Shown here in pieces: positions 1 to 11,729 of a DNA stretch of 64,000 nucleotides. The notes under the pieces are model-generated. The model made no database searches. It was given only the letters and a program-made list of their open reading frames with translations, and was not told the origin of the DNA. The first letter of the stretch is position 1. Each line of letters begins with the position of its first letter. Both the position numbers and the translations under genes were made by a program. The DNA comes from Anodontia alba (taxonomy: Eukaryota; Mollusca; Bivalvia; Lucinida; Lucinidae), in assembly GCA_964016985.1 (NCBI GenBank), contig OZ024828.1:85390308-85454307 (forward strand), given 5' to 3'.

Positions 1-90
1 CACAATGTATGTTTGTGTGGAGAATTAAAAAAAAAACAAAAAAAAAACAAAACATATTTTGGTTGAAAAGTGCCTTATCTGGATGCTTTG
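1..90. mobile_element. M4 hairpin element, right arm only
   Basis: Right half of family M4, cut by the window edge: an A-rich stretch, then TTGGTTGAAAAGTGCCTTA and TATCTGGA, as in the right arm of the complete copy at 62880-63078. The first half lies outside the window. Confidence 0.6.
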
Positions 91-722
91 TCAATTACAG
101 ACCAAGGAAATCTCACTGCACCTCAGACTTGCCCAGCCAACCACCACCTCTACAATGGGACCCCTACGGCAAGTTAAAAGTGCTCTTCAAGAATCTTGGC
201 TTAAATCCACTTCTACCACTTACTACCAAAACTTGGTCAATTGCTGAAAGTACACACAGCTGTAGGTATATATATTTTTTGCACCAGAAAGTATAAATAT
301 TTTCTTTATTTCTACAAACATCTATGATGTGGATACCCTGTAGAGCTGCCTCCATCAGTAAGTAAGTAAGTGAGGCAATTCTATTGAATAATCACATTTC
401 AATGGACAGATAAGTAAAAAATAAAATATCTAGCTACTCATTTCATCTAGAACTATATAAGTACAGCCACAAATACTCATGCTACAAGGAATTCCCCCTG
501 AAAACATCAGTTAATGACTGTTTTCAGTACCATACGTCATAGGTATGACATAGAAATTAAGTGAGATGTCATCGATAAGACAAACTTGCATAAATTTTTT
601 GTTTCATAGTAGATCAGAAATAGGTGAAGCAAAACATACATGATGTGAAGCACATATTTTAACTCTAAAAATAAGATGGTAATTCTGATATGATGTGAGA
701 GCATATTCCATAAACCCTAAAA
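91..722. other. Unassigned AT-rich stretch
   Basis: No gene, hairpin element or tandem array recognised. A short GTAA-type repeat lies at about 356-376. The open frames here are short and have no recognisable domain. Confidence 0.5.
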
Positions 723-1012
723 AAGAGTAGTTATTCTTGACTGAGTTGAGGTTTTATGGCCTAGTCAACCCATTAGGGTCATGTCAAGCCAGTCAGTTTA
801 CCTTACAATACTTTTTATCCTCTAAGCAGTTAATCAGTGATTAGAAACTGACAACTGCCCTTCTTTATTTGGGAGAAGGGGGAGAATGACTGTAAAAAAT
901 ATTTCATGATCAATCTATACGGAAGAATGTTGCCAGACCTGGCGGGGACTGAGCCTGCGACTTCTTTCCTGACATGCATCTGACTGAGCCGCTGAGGTTG
1001 GCTACTGATTAT
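723..1012 (-). mobile_element. SINE-1 copy, diverged
   Basis: Minus-strand SINE-1. The 3' tail is at the left (complement of GAGGTTTTATGGCC) and the tRNA-like head at the right, where the complement of ACTGAGCCGCTGAGG falls in the A-box region. It is more diverged than the copy at 1556-1868 and the B-box region is poor. Confidence 0.75.
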
Positions 1013-1097
1013 TCTGCACATACCCAAAAACCCCGATCATGAGCTATGAATGAATCTGTCAGAAATTAGGGGTAATCTCGTCTTTGTCTGCATATAC

Positions 1098-1232
1098 ATA
1101 CAGCTTTTTATGCTCTTGTTTCTTAAAATAATTAGTGGAAGGCAGACAATGTAGACCCTAATCAGACTGCTCCTTCAGGAGTCCAATCTGGGTCTGCACA
1201 GTTTGCATATACTATTTTACCAGAAACTTTGG
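1098..1232. mobile_element. M11 hairpin element, partial
   Basis: Partial copy of family M11 (better copies at 15475-15656 and 17969-18130). It has the TTTTTATGC and TTAGTGG subterminal words and a central hairpin built on a CAATGTAGACCC arm and a GGGTCTGCACAGTTTGC arm. The left terminus is missing. Confidence 0.55.
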
Positions 1233-1454
1233 TAACCCTTAAACTGCCAACAATTGTTGTCTGCTTTGTCATCTGCTTGTGATTTTAAAAGTCATTTCTG
1301 CAAACAGTGTGGACCCAGAGGAGCAGTCTGATCTGGGTCCACATTGTTTGCCTGCTTGTAAAAATAGGTTTGAAAAGTTTGCAAGAATATTCAGCAGATG
1401 ACATAAACAGACGAAATTTTCAGATGCATGTTTTCTTGGCGTTTTAAGGGTTAA
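1233..1454. mobile_element. M12 hairpin element with the shared core
   Basis: About 220 bp bounded by TAACCCTTAAACTGCCA on the left and its inverted counterpart TGGCGTTTTAAGGGTTAA on the right. The centre is a hairpin with arms GCAAACAGTGTGGACCCAG and GGGTCCACATTGTTTGC. No open frame, so non-autonomous. TTAA at the right end suggests a TTAA-targeting transposase, by inference. Confidence 0.7.
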
Positions 1455-1541
1455 GGTATTTTATCTAAGACAGAGATGATTTATTTCTGCTATGATCAGA
1501 TGTTTGTGAATCATTATTAACTCCCTTACCGACATAAAATT

Positions 1542-1882
1542 CCCTGTTGGCATTTGTTTGTTTGTGTTGAGGTTTTACGGCCCAGTCAACCCAATGGGGT
1601 CATGTCGAGCGCGGTCAGTTTACCTAACCACACATTTACTGGGCAGGCTTAGTCCTCTAAGCGGTTAACCAGTATTGTGCACATTCTTTTGCGAGAAACT
1701 GACATCTGCCCTTCTTGAATCAGCGGAAGGGAGAGAATGACCGTAGAAAATATTTCATGATCAATCTCCACGAAAGAAATATTGCCGACCTCAGCGGGGT
1801 TGGGGTTGAACCTGCGACCTCCTGGTCTCCAGTCAGACGGCGCATCCAACTGAGCCACCTAGGACGGCCCCTGTTGGCATTT
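1542..1882 (-). mobile_element. SINE-1, tRNA-headed, with target-site duplication
   Basis: Best SINE-1 copy, body about 1556-1868. On the minus strand the head carries an A-box TGGCTCAGTTGG and a B-box GGTTCAACCCC at tRNA-like spacing, which is a Pol III internal promoter. The 3' end reads GTAAAACCTCAACACAAAC followed by CAAA repeats. A 14-bp duplication (CCCTGTTGGCATTT at 1542-1555 and 1869-1882) flanks the body, direct evidence of retroposition by LINE machinery. It encodes no protein. Confidence 0.92.
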
Positions 1883-2078
1883 AAAATCTATTACTGTACT
1901 TATTTTAAAATTCAAAATTAGGTAATATTTACATTCTGCTTAATACTATGGTTTATATATAATAATATAAATAATTTATTTTGATGGGAATTTGTACAAA
2001 TTTACAACTCTGGTACAAGAGATGAAAACAACTTCGCCTGTATGTCATAGCATCAGAAATAAGGTTAGAGACACAAGG

Positions 2079-2305
2079 TTAACCCTTAAAGCACTAAGCA
2101 AATTTGTAGCAGACAACATTCTAGATTTTTTTATCTTTACTTTTCTGATAAACTCAGACCTGGCATATTATGTGAATCCTCTGCTGTGCGGAAAATTCCA
2201 GCAGACAATTCACATGAAATGTCAAGACTTATTATCAATGAAAAATATATTTTAAAAAATCAAACTGTCGTCTGCTGCAGTCATGATTCGCACTTAAGCG
2301 GTTAA
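2079..2305. mobile_element. M7 hairpin element
   Basis: TTAA-bounded copy of family M7. The left end reads TTAACCCTTAAAGCACTAAG and the right end CACTTAAGCGGTTAA. The centre is a long imperfect hairpin; the family consensus arm is GACATTTCATGTGAATCGTC. The words GTAGCAGACAACATTCT and CTGCTGCAG recur in every copy. No coding capacity. Confidence 0.8.
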
Positions 2306-2530
2306 TATATCAACAACATCTGTTGCCAATACTTCAAGGTCTTCCACTGAATTCTTCAAGAAATATCTTACTACATCTACTATTCCGAGGGAGGGGGTGG
2401 GCTGCGTCTGCTACATTTCTAGTTTGAACAAGTTCCTTAATAGCAACAAAACGTAAATCCCATAGTTTTTTTCTGTATGACATCAGCAATATTAATTACA
2501 GAGGCTCCCCATGGGACAGTAACACTTAGC
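2306..2530. other. Unassigned stretch
   Basis: No gene or known repeat seen. A purine-rich GAGGGAGGGGGTGGG run is at about 2387-2401. Confidence 0.4.
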
Positions 2531-2534
2531 GTGA

Positions 2535-2692
2535 AAATAGAATTTTGAAAATAGGCTTTGACATTTCATGCAAATTTGTCTCAAAAGGAGACAACCTGTA
2601 TGAAAAGTCAAATCTTCTATCTGGGAAAAAAAAGAAAAATACTTCAAAATGTTGTCTGCAGAAATTTTTACCAAACATGCTAAGCATGTAAA
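2535..2692. mobile_element. M6 hairpin element, right part
   Basis: Hairpin core with TTTGACATTTCATGCAAAT and GGAGACAA, then CTGCAGAAATTTTTACC and CATGCTAAGCATG, the right end of family M6. The left terminal part is absent. Confidence 0.7.
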
Positions 2693-2725
2693 GGGATTGG
2701 CCAGGACTTATTTGGGTATTTCCTA

Positions 2726-3039
2726 TCCTAGATAAATTGTTATTGTGTTGGGGTTTAACAACATGCCACCCTTGTGGGTCATTTTGTGTCATCTCCCAGA
2801 GAAAGGGAGAAGAGAGATAGAAGAGATAGTAGAGTAGATAAAAGAGAGGGACAGAGGAGAAAGGGGAAAATGAATGAAAGTGAAGAAACAAGAAATAAAA
2901 ACATTCCCCCTCTACCCTTACCTGCTGCAAGGACAGCAGGTCTGTAAGCCAATATCAGTTCAACTGTTGGACGCCCTGGTGATGCAAGATACACAATACC
3001 TTTGCCTCACCCTACCACCCACCCCACTCCTAGATAAAT
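2726..3039 (-). mobile_element. SINE-2 copy with 12-bp target-site duplication
   Basis: Body about 2738-3027, flanked by TCCTAGATAAAT (2726-2737 and 3028-3039). Read on the minus strand it begins in G-rich sequence, passes ATTGGCTTACAG, then a pyrimidine-rich CTCTC tract, and ends GTTAAACCCCAACACAATAA. The tail resembles that of SINE-1. The A-box resemblance is weak and there is no clear B-box, so the head type is uncertain. Confidence 0.88.
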
Positions 3040-3046
3040 GTGATGA

Positions 3047-3215
3047 TATTAAATTTAACCTTGAAAGTGCTAAGCAAAATTGTAACAGATAAAATTGTTT
3101 TTTAATTATTTTTTAGAGAAAATAAAACTTGTCATTTCACGTGAGTCATCTGCCACAGACAAATCACATTAAATCTAAAGCCATATTTTCTCTGAATCAC
3201 ATGAAATGTAAAGCC
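3047..3215. mobile_element. M7 hairpin element, degraded
   Basis: Contains AAAGTGCTAAGCAAAATTGT, AGAGAAAATAAAACTTGTC and a degraded hairpin around 3140-3205 of M7 type. The right terminus is lost. Confidence 0.6.
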
Positions 3216-3260
3216 TTATCCCCCCTACCCCCAACCTCCCCCGACTCCACAGACATACAC

Positions 3261-3486
3261 TTAACCTACTGTAGTCGGGAGACCCTTAAAAAGGTAATCA
3301 GCAAACAGTGCAGACCCAGATCAGATGCCACAAAATGTGGCATCTGATCAGGGTCTCTACTGTTTGCAAATAGTTAAGCCATTTTTTTAAGACTAAGTAA
3401 ATCTCACAGCCAGATGTACCTAAAATTGAAATTAGACTCTTACAATATATAGTGTGGGAGAGTCTATTCAGTCTACAATGGGTTAA
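3261..3486. mobile_element. M2 hairpin element, complete
   Basis: Family M2: TTAA at both ends, terminal repeat of CCCATTGTAGACTGAA type (right end TCTACAATGGGTTAA). A hairpin at 3300-3368 has arms GCAAACAGTGCAGACCCAG and GGGTCTCTACTGTTTGC around a perfect inner stem on GATGCCACA. About 225 bp with no coding frame. Confidence 0.85.
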
Positions 3487-3514
3487 GACCAATCAATCAG
3501 TCTTTTTACATATA

Positions 3515-3825
3515 CAGTTGACCCTCGTTATCTGGACTTGGCTTGTCTACTTATATTATCTCCAAGTGAAAATCTGCTCCCTGTTTTAACATGAAAATCT
3601 AACAACAGGTAACAAAATATTGTAGATAAGAGGACAAATTGCTCCTAAATATTGTGGAAAAGAGGAGAAATTGCTCCTCTTTTCCACAATATTTTTAATA
3701 TATCTCTGACTTGAGGAATCTCCTTACATATTCATTTGTGAAATGTGGTTGTTCAATATCAAAGTACGGATATCTCGAAGTATTTCAGAGAAACCATGTG
3801 ATTTTGCGATAATAGAAGTCAACTG
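3515..3825. mobile_element. M10 pogo/Tigger-like MITE with TA duplication
   Basis: Left end CAGTTGACCCTCGTTATC, right end the inverted GAAGTCAACTG, flanked by TA (3513-3514 and 3826-3827). CAGT..ACCCTCGTTATC-type termini with a TA duplication are typical of pogo/Tigger elements. Internal hairpin around 3640-3695 (GCTCCT..AATATTGTGGAAAAGAGGAG). No transposase. A second copy is at 43004-43293. Confidence 0.8.
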
Positions 3826-3884
3826 TATATGTATTCTGGTCACTATCATAGCTTTACATAAGTCACCTTTTCAACAAAAGTACA

Positions 3885-4122
3885 GGGCCCAGTTGTTCAA
3901 AGCTAACAACATTGTTAGTTAACGATTCGTTAAAATTTACATCAAGTGATACACAAATATGCTGAAAATTTTTGCTGAAAAAATGTGTGTAGCAGTGCAA
4001 AAGCTACTCACATTTTTTCAGCAAAAAATATCAGAATATTGGATATCGAATCTGCTAAAACAGTTAACGAAATGACCCTTAACGAGCTCGTTAAGGTAAC
4101 AATGCTTTGAACAACTGGGCCC
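3885..4122. mobile_element. M5 palindromic element, complete
   Basis: Terminal inverted repeats GGGCCCAGTTGTTCAAAG and CTTTGAACAACTGGGCCC. The whole element is one imperfect palindrome centred near 4000 on AGTGCAAAAGCTACTCACAT. It has GTTAACG and CTCGTTAAG subterminal words and no frame. Confidence 0.88.
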
Positions 4123-4385
4123 AGATATTTTCTTATTGCTCCATTAAAACGTATGTTATGGGTACTCATTAGAAGCTCCTTTGCATTTATCTGTAGACTC
4201 TCCTTATCTAGAGACATGGCTATGCTGGCACACAAGTAGATTGATATTTTTCTTATTTCTCCACAAAAACATGTTGTGGTACTAATTAGAAGCATCAAGG
4301 TGAGGTGCTTCTAATGAGTACCCACAACATGTATTTATGGAGAAATAAGAAAAATATTTATCTGTAGACTCCTCTTATCTGGAGC
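4123..4385. mobile_element. M4 hairpin element, one full copy plus a half copy
   Basis: A half copy (about 4125-4215) runs into a fuller copy (about 4245-4385) with arms around GTACTAATTAGAAG and CTTCTAATGAGTACCCACA, then ATGGAGAAATAAGAAAAATA and CTTATCTGGAGC. The doubled left arm suggests nested insertion or unequal exchange. Confidence 0.75.
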
Positions 4386-4600
4386 CCTGACTAAGACTCT
4401 CAAAAGCAGAGCTGGGTGTTGGCTGTTCGCATTACAGAAAATACACTGGTTTTCCCCTCAGGACACCCAAAATCCCTGTCAGACGTCTGCGTATCATGAA
4501 TGGCTGATTTGTAGGTTAGTGTTACTCTGATTGGCTGTTTCTATTCCTGAAAATCTGTTACGTAAATAAAAGTATGTTTGTAAACTGGAAGAGTTTGTTA
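4386..4600. other. Unassigned stretch
   Basis: Apparently single copy within the window. No gene signal. Confidence 0.4.
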
Positions 4601-4601
4601 C

Positions 4602-4816
4602 ACTTGATCCTGAAAGCGCCAAGTCAACCTGCAGCAGACGACTTTCTAAAACTGTTTTATAATTTTTCAGAGAAAATAAGATTTGACATTATATGTGAAT
4701 CATCTGCTAGGCGGACGATTCACATGAAATGACATGCCTTATTTTCTCTGAAAAATACAAAAAGAAGAAATTAAAAATGTCATCTGCTGCAGTTGTGACT
4801 AGTACTCTAAGGGTTA
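4602..4816. mobile_element. M7 hairpin element
   Basis: CTGAAAGCGCCAAGTC at the left, hairpin 4683-4752 (GACATTATATGTGAATC against GATTCACATGAAATGAC), CTGCTGCAGTTGTGAC and AAGGGTTAA at the right. Confidence 0.8.
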
Positions 4817-4961
4817 ATACTAAAAGATCAACTCATGGCCACTAGGTAAAGCAATTAAAAATAAACAGAAAGATAACCAAATTTCATAATCAAGTAAACA
4901 GAACTTCCTGGCAGCCAGGGTATACCTGACAAGGTACAGGCTCCCATACAAGTTCCATTAA

Positions 4962-5110
4962 CTCTTTGCACCAAAAATTATTTTATTAGCAGACAATAGC
5001 ATTTTAATTTTTTTCACCTTATTTTCAAGAAAAAAAAAAAAAGGCTTACCATTTTCAGTGAAGAGACAATGCATTCATATGAAATGTCTACTTCTATTTT
5101 CTAGGACAAG
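4962..5110. mobile_element. M6/M7-type fragment
   Basis: TTAACTCTTTGCACC, TTAGCAGACAATAGCATTT and GAGACAATGCATTCATATG match the M6/M7 group. The right end is cut by the HL-b element that starts just after it. Confidence 0.5.
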
Positions 5111-5116
5111 TAAGAA

Positions 5117-7410
5117 ACAAGAGGCCAACGGACCACGGTTCGCTCACCTGAGTGACATAGCCACTGCAGACATGCAGATGTTATGCAACATTTTTCCAAT
5201 CCTATCATCGCAACTAATGAAAATATCATCATTTGAGCAGTTCTTAGTTTTGAAGAAGAATATATGGGCCTGACAGTCAATGGAGCATGATCATTTGAAT
5301 AAACTATCAATCACATTTCAACAGAAGGATCAATGTGAAATTTGGTGGAAATTGGCGAAGTGGTTTCTGAAGAATCATGATTTTATACATGTAAACAACA
5401 CAGTGGCAGGGAAATATTATAAATATAAACCAGATGATGGCCATCTTAGATTTCCAATCAGAACAATTTTAACTACTGTTGATCTACAAGTCACTTCGAT
5501 ACTTTCAATATAAATGTATATGGCCTACACAAATAGGGAAGCAAATTTGACCTTGGAGGCAAAAAGGTCAAATGTCAACATAGAACCACCATTTGAGCAA
5601 TTTTGGTAGATCTCCTGTCCCCCGTAATTTGTGCAAAGATTAGGACCCAGGGCTTATTTGGTTATGGAGAAGAAGATTTTTAAAGGTTTTTACCATATAT
5701 GGGCATGGCAGCCATTTTGATCAATGGACCATACCCATTTTAGCAATCTTTCATTCTCCTGCCCACGGAGGCTCCGCATGAAATTTGAGCAACACTGGCC
5801 CGGAAGCTTCAGAGGAAAAGCCATTTGAAAGTATCAACATTTTTTCCATACAAATGTATGGGGCCAATACAAATGCATACTGAAGCAAACTTGACCTCGC
5901 CGTAAAAAGGTTAAATGTCAATGTATGACAATTATTTTAGCAACTTTGGTAGACCACCCATTCCAGATGATATATGCAAAGATTCAGCCACAAGCCATCC
6001 TCGGTTTTGGAGAATAAGATTTTTAAATGTTTTTTTTCCATGCAAATGCATAAGGAAGCAAACTTGACCTTGCCGTAAAAAGGTCAAATGTCAATGTATG
6101 ACCATTATTTTAGCAACTTTGGTAGACCCCGTCCCCGATGATTTATGCAAACATTCAGCCCCAAAGCATCCTCGGTTCTAGAGAAGAAGATTTATAAAGG
6201 TTTTTACCATATATGGGCATGGCGCCCATCTTGGTCAACGAACCGTGACCATTTTAGCAATCTTTTGTTCCCCCTACCTAAGGAGGCTCCATATGAAATT
6301 TGAGCAAAATTGGCCCAGAGGCTCCAGAGGAGAAGTTGTTTGAAATTCTGAACATTTTTCCCATACAAATGCATAAGGAAGCAAAATTGACCTTAATGTA
6401 AAAAGGTCAAATGTCAATGTACGACCATTATTTTAGCAATTTTGGTAGCTCTCCTGTTCCCGAAGATATATGCAAAGATTCAGCTATAAGGCATGCTTGA
6501 TTTTGGAGAAGAAGATTTTTAAAGGTTTTTCCCATACAAATGCATAGGGAAGCAAACTTGACCTTGCCGTAAAAAGGTCAAACGTCAACGTACAACAATT
6601 CTTTTAGCAATGTTGGTACACCTCCCGTCCCCGATGATTCCTGCAAAGGTTCAGCCCCAAGGCATTCTCGGTTCTGGAGGAGAAGATTTTTAAAGGTTTT
6701 TACCATATATGGGCGTGGCGGCCATCTTGGTCAATGGACCGCAACCATTTTAGCAATTTTTGTTCCCCCACCCTAAGGAGGCTCCATATATGAAATTTGA
6801 GCAAAATTGGCCCAGAGGCTCCAGAGGAGAAGTTGTTTGAAATTCTGAACATTTTTCCCATACAAATGCATAAGGAAGCAAAATTGACCTTAACGTAAAA
6901 AGGTCAAATGTCAATGTACGACCATTATTTTAGCAATTTTGGTAGCTCTCCTGTTCCCGAAGATATATGCAAAGATTCAGCCACAAGGCATGCTCGGTTT
7001 TGGAGAAGAAGATTTTAAAAGGTTTTTCCCATACAAATGCATAGGGAAGCAAACTTGACCTTGCCGTAAAAAGGTAAAACGTCAAGGTACGACAATTCTT
7101 TTAGCAATTTTGGTAGACCTCCCATCCCCAATGATTCCTGCAAAGGTTCAGCCCCAAGGCATTCTCGGTTCTGGAGGAGAAGATTTTTAAAGGTTTTTAC
7201 CATATATGGGCGTGGCGGCCATCTTGGTCAATGGACCGCAACCACTTTTAGCAATTTTTCGTTCCCCCCACCCTAAGGAGGCTCCATATGAAATTTGAGC
7301 AAAATTGGCTCAGCGGTTTCAGAGGAGAAGTCGTTTGAAAATGTTAACGGACAGACGACGGACGAAAAGTGATCACAATAGCTCATCCTGAGCAGAGCTC
7401 AGGTGAGCTA
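5117..7410 (+). mobile_element. HL-b element (Helentron/HINE-like), 495-bp higher-order units
   Basis: Left end ACAAGAGGCC, left motif CGCTCACCTGAG (5141-5152), right hairpin 7380-7409 (AGCTCATCCTGAGC against GCTCAGGTGAGCT), then AAAAA. The interior carries higher-order units of about 495 bp: GGGC(A/G)TGGC.GCCAT recurs near 5701, 6217, 6711 and 7207. Shorter modules inside include GACCTTGCCGTAAAAAGGTC and TTTAGCAATTTTGGTA. A GACAGACGACGGACGA linker precedes the hairpin. No long open frame, so non-autonomous. HINE assignment rests on architecture, not on an observed Rep/helicase. Confidence 0.75.
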
Positions 7411-7418
7411 AAAAGAAA

Positions 7419-9897
7419 ACAAGAGGGCCATGATGGCCCAGTGACGCTCACCTGAGCAACATAGCACTTTGAGAGCCTGATCTAGAACTGATCAAGGCAA
7501 ACATTCTGATCAAAGTTCAAAATGATTATAACAAAGTTTTCTGCTGATTTGGCCAGGTGACCTAGTTTTTGATACCAAGCGACCCAGTTTCGAACTTGAC
7601 CTAGAACTCATCAAGACAAACATTTTGTGCAAGATTCATGATGATTGCTTGAAAAATGTGACCGCTAGAGTGATAACAAGATTTTATGCTTATTTGGCCA
7701 GGTGACCTAGTTTTTGACCCCAGGTGTTCCAGTTTCGAACTTGACCTAGAAATCATCAAGTCAAACATTTTGAGCCAGATTCATGATTATTGTTTAAAAA
7801 ATGTGACCGCTAGAGTGTTAACAAGGTTTTCTGCTGATTTGGCCCGGTGACCTAGTTTTTGACCCCAAGTGACCCAGTTTCAAACATATCATAGAACTCA
7901 TCAAGACAAACATTTTGAGCAAGATTCATGATAATTGCTTCAAAACTGTGACCGCTAGAGGGTTAACAAGGTTTTCTGCATGTTTGGCCTAGTGACCTAG
8001 TTTTTGACACCACGTGACCCAGTTTTGAACCTGACCTAGAAATCATCAAGACAAACATTTTGAGCAAGATTCATGATTATTGCTTCAAAAATGCGACCGC
8101 TAGAGTGTTAACAAGGTTTTCTGCTGATTTGGCCCGGTGACCTAGTTTTTGATTCCAAGTGACCCAGTTTCGACCTCAACCTATAAATCATCAAGACAAA
8201 CATTTTGAGCAAGATTCATGATGATTGCTTCAAAAATGTGACTGCTATAGTGTTAAAAAGGTTTTCTGCTGATCTGGCCAGGTGACCTAGTTTTTGACCC
8301 CAAGTGACCCAGTTTCGAACTTCACCTAGAAATCATCAAGACAAACATATTGAGCAAGATTCGTGATGATTGCTTAAAAAATGTGACCTCTAGAGTGTTA
8401 ACAAGGTTTTCTACTGATCGGGCCCAGTGACCTAGTTTTTGACCCCAAGTGACCCAGTTTCGACTTTGACCTAGAAATCATCAAGACAAACATATTGAGC
8501 AAGATTCATGATGATTGCTTCAAAAATGTGATTGCTAGAGTGTTAACAAGGTTTTCTGCTGATCTGGCCAGGTGACCTAGTTTTTGACCCCAGGTGACCC
8601 AGTTTCAGATTTGACCTAGAAATCATCAAGACAAATATATTGAGCAAGATTCATGATGATTGCTTCAAAAATGTGACCGCTAGTATGTTAACAAGGTTTT
8701 CTGCTGATCTGGCCCAGTGACCTAGTTTTTGATACCAAGTGACCCAGTTTCGAACTTGACCTAGAAATCATCAAGACAAACATATTGAGCAAGATTCATG
8801 ATGATTGCTTCAAAAATGTGACTGCTAGAGTGTTAACAAGGTTTTCTGCTGATCTGGCCAGGTGACCTAGTTTTTGATACTATGTGACCCAGTTTCAAAC
8901 ATGACCTAAAAAACATCAAGACAAATATATTGAGCAAGATTCATGATGACTGCTTCAAAAATGTGACTGCTAGAGTGTTAACAAGGTTTTCTGCTGATCT
9001 GGCCCGGTGACCTAGTTTTTGACCCCAAGTGACCCAGTTTTGAACTTGACCTAGATTTAATAGAGGCAAACATTTTGAGCAAGTTAGTGTTAACAAGGTT
9101 TTCTGCTGATCTGGCGAGGTGACCTAGTTTTTGACCCCAGGTGACCCAGTTTCGAACTTGACCTAGAATTCATCAAGACAAACATAATGAGCAAGATTCA
9201 TGATGATTGCTTCAAAAATGTGACCGCTAGAGTGTTAACAAGGTTTTCTGCTGGTCTGGCCCGGTGACCTAGTTTTTGACCCCAAGTGACCCAGTTTTGA
9301 ACTTGACCTAGATATCATCAGGACAAACATATTGAGCAAGATTCATGATGATTGCTTCAAAAATGTGACTGCTAGAGTGTTAACAAGGTTTTCTGCTAAT
9401 TTGGCCAGGTGACCTAGTTTTTGACCCCAGGTGACCCGTTTCGAATTTGACCTAGAAATCATCAAGACAAATATATTGAGCAAGATTCATGATGATTGCT
9501 TCAAAAATGTGACCGCTAGAGTGTTAACAAGGTTTTCAGTTGATCTGGCCCGGTGACCTAGTTTTTGACCCCAAGTGACCCAGTTTTGAACTTGACCTAG
9601 ATTTAATAGAGGCAAACATTTTGAGCAAGTTTCATCAAGATTGGGTCAAAATTATGACCTGTAGAGTGTTAACAAGTTTTTCCTTTGATTTCACCTGGTG
9701 ACCTAGTTTTTGACCCCAAGTAACCCAGTATCGAATTTGACCTAGATTTCATAGAGGCAAACATTCTGACTAAGTTTCATCAAGATTGGGTCAAAACTGT
9801 GATCTCTAGAGTGTTAACAAACTAATTGTTGACGACGGACGACGACGGACATAGGGTGATGACAATAGCTCACCCTGAGCTTATGCTCAGGTGAGCT
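7419..9897 (+). mobile_element. HL-a element with about sixteen 145-bp units
   Basis: Left end ACAAGAGGGCCATGATGGCC, left motif GCTCACCTGAGC (about 7449-7460), hairpin 9867-9897, then AAAAA. In the first part GACCTAG recurs at 7559, 7704, 7849 and 7994, exactly 145 bp apart. Each unit carries GTGACCTAGTTTTTGACCCC, ACTTGACCTAGAAATCATC and CTAGAGTGTTAACAAGG. One unit near 9080-9095 is internally deleted. The last two units are a distinct variant (TCATCAAGATTGGGTCAAAA). No reading frame stays open for 60 codons on either strand. The GACGACGGACGACGACGGAC linker is at about 9831-9850. Confidence 0.82.
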
Positions 9898-10063
9898 AAA
9901 AAATACTCATTTGGTGCCTGCTAAATTTCCCTTTTAGCATGCAATGTAAATACAAGAGGGCCATGATGGCTCTGTAACGCTCACCTGAGCAACATAGCAC
10001 TTTGAGAGCCTGATCTAGAACTGATCAAGGCAAACATTCTGATCAAAGTTCAAAATGATTATA

Positions 10064-10310
10064 TTAACAAGTAAGACAATGTAGCATGTCTAATGGACTG
10101 TGAAATAAAGGCCAAGGTCAAACACGGATGACTGCACTCATGAGGTTAGCTACGATGTATGCATGTACTAAATATCACTGGCTTTAGGAGCAATAGTTAC
10201 TGAGAAACTGACCTAAACACAAACACTTCACAAGTACCAAATATCACTCTGTAGGACCAATAATTACTGAGAAACTGACCTAAATGGAAAAACTTAAGAG
10301 AGTCACTGGA
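10064..10310 (-). repeat. Foreign block inside an HL-a array
   Basis: Not 145-bp repeat. The reverse complement shares the words GAGTGCAGTCATC, TCCATTAG and CATGCTACAT with the flank at about 24400-24545. It also holds a short internal duplication (ACTGAGAAACTGACCTAAA twice, about 70 bp apart). Probably a piece of another HL family brought in by insertion or recombination. Confidence 0.6.
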
Positions 10311-11729
10311 CAGAAAACTGTACATCATCTTGAAATCATCAAGACAAACATTTTGAGCAAGATTCATGATGATCACTTCAAAAATGTGGCCTCTAAAGCA
10401 TCAACAAGATTTTCCTTTGATTTGGCATGGTGAACTAGTTTTTGATATCAAGTGACCCAGTTTTAAACTAGACCTAGAAATCATCAAGACAAACATTTTG
10501 AGCAATATTTATGATGATTATTTAAAAAATGTGACCTCTGGAGTGTTAACAGTTTTCTGCTGATTTGGCCAGGTCACCTAGTTTTTGACCCCATGTGACC
10601 CAGTGTCAAACTTGACCTAGAAATCATCAAGACAAACATTTTGAGCAAGATTCATGATGATTGCTTGAAAAATGTGACCACTAGAGTGTTAACAAGGTTT
10701 TCTGCTGATCTGGCCAGGTGACCTAGTTTTTGACCCCACTATACATCACCTTGAAATCATCAAGACAAACATTTTGAGCAAGATTCATGATGATCACTTC
10801 AAAAATGTGACCTCTAGACCATCAAGAAGGTTTTCCTTTGATTTGGTCAGGTGAACTAGTTTTTGATATCAAGTGACCCAGTTTTAAACTAGATCTAGAA
10901 ATCATCAAGACAAACATTTTGAGCAATATTTATGATGATTATTTCAAAAATGTGACCTCCGGAGTGTTAACAGTTTTCTGCTGATTTGGCCAGGTCACCT
11001 AGTTTTTGACCCCATGTGACCCAGTTTCAAACTTGACCTAGAAATCGTTAAGACAAACATTTTGAGCAAGATTCATGATGATTGCTTCAAAAATGTGACC
11101 GCTAGAGTGTTAACAAGGTTTTCTGCTGATTTGGCCAGGTGACCTAGTTTTTGACCCCAAGTGACCCAGTTTCAAACTTGACCTAGAAATCATCAAGACA
11201 AACATGTTGAGCAAGATTCATGATGATTGCTTGAAAAATGTGACCACTAGAGTGTTAACAAGGTTTCTGCTGATCTGGCCAGGTGACCTAGTTTTTGACC
11301 CCAAGTGACCCAGTTTCAAACCTGACCTAAAAATCATCAAGACAAACATATTGAGCAAGATTCATGATGATTGCTTAAAAAATGTGACCGCTAGAGTGTT
11401 AACAAAATTTTCTGCTAATTTGGCCCGGTGACCTAGTTTTTGACTCCAAGTGACCCAATTTTGAACTTGACCTAGAACTCATCAAGACAAACATTTTGAG
11501 CAAGGTTCATGATGATTGCTTGAAAAATATGACTGCTAGAGTGATAACAAGATTTTACTCTGATTTGGCCAGGTGACCTAGTTTTTGACCCCAGGTGTTC
11601 CAGTTTTGAACTTGACCTAGAAATCATCAAGACAAACATTTTGAGCCAGATTCATGATGACTGCTTCAAAAATGTGACCGCTAGAGTGTTAACAAGGTTT
11701 TCTGCTGATTAGGCCAGGTGACCTAGTTT

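Noticed and set aside
2526..2994. Leu/Phe/Ser-rich frames on the minus strand, also near 28769, 30286, 61057 and 63399
   Set aside because: All are the pyrimidine-rich body of SINE-2 read backwards; the same peptide occurs in every copy.
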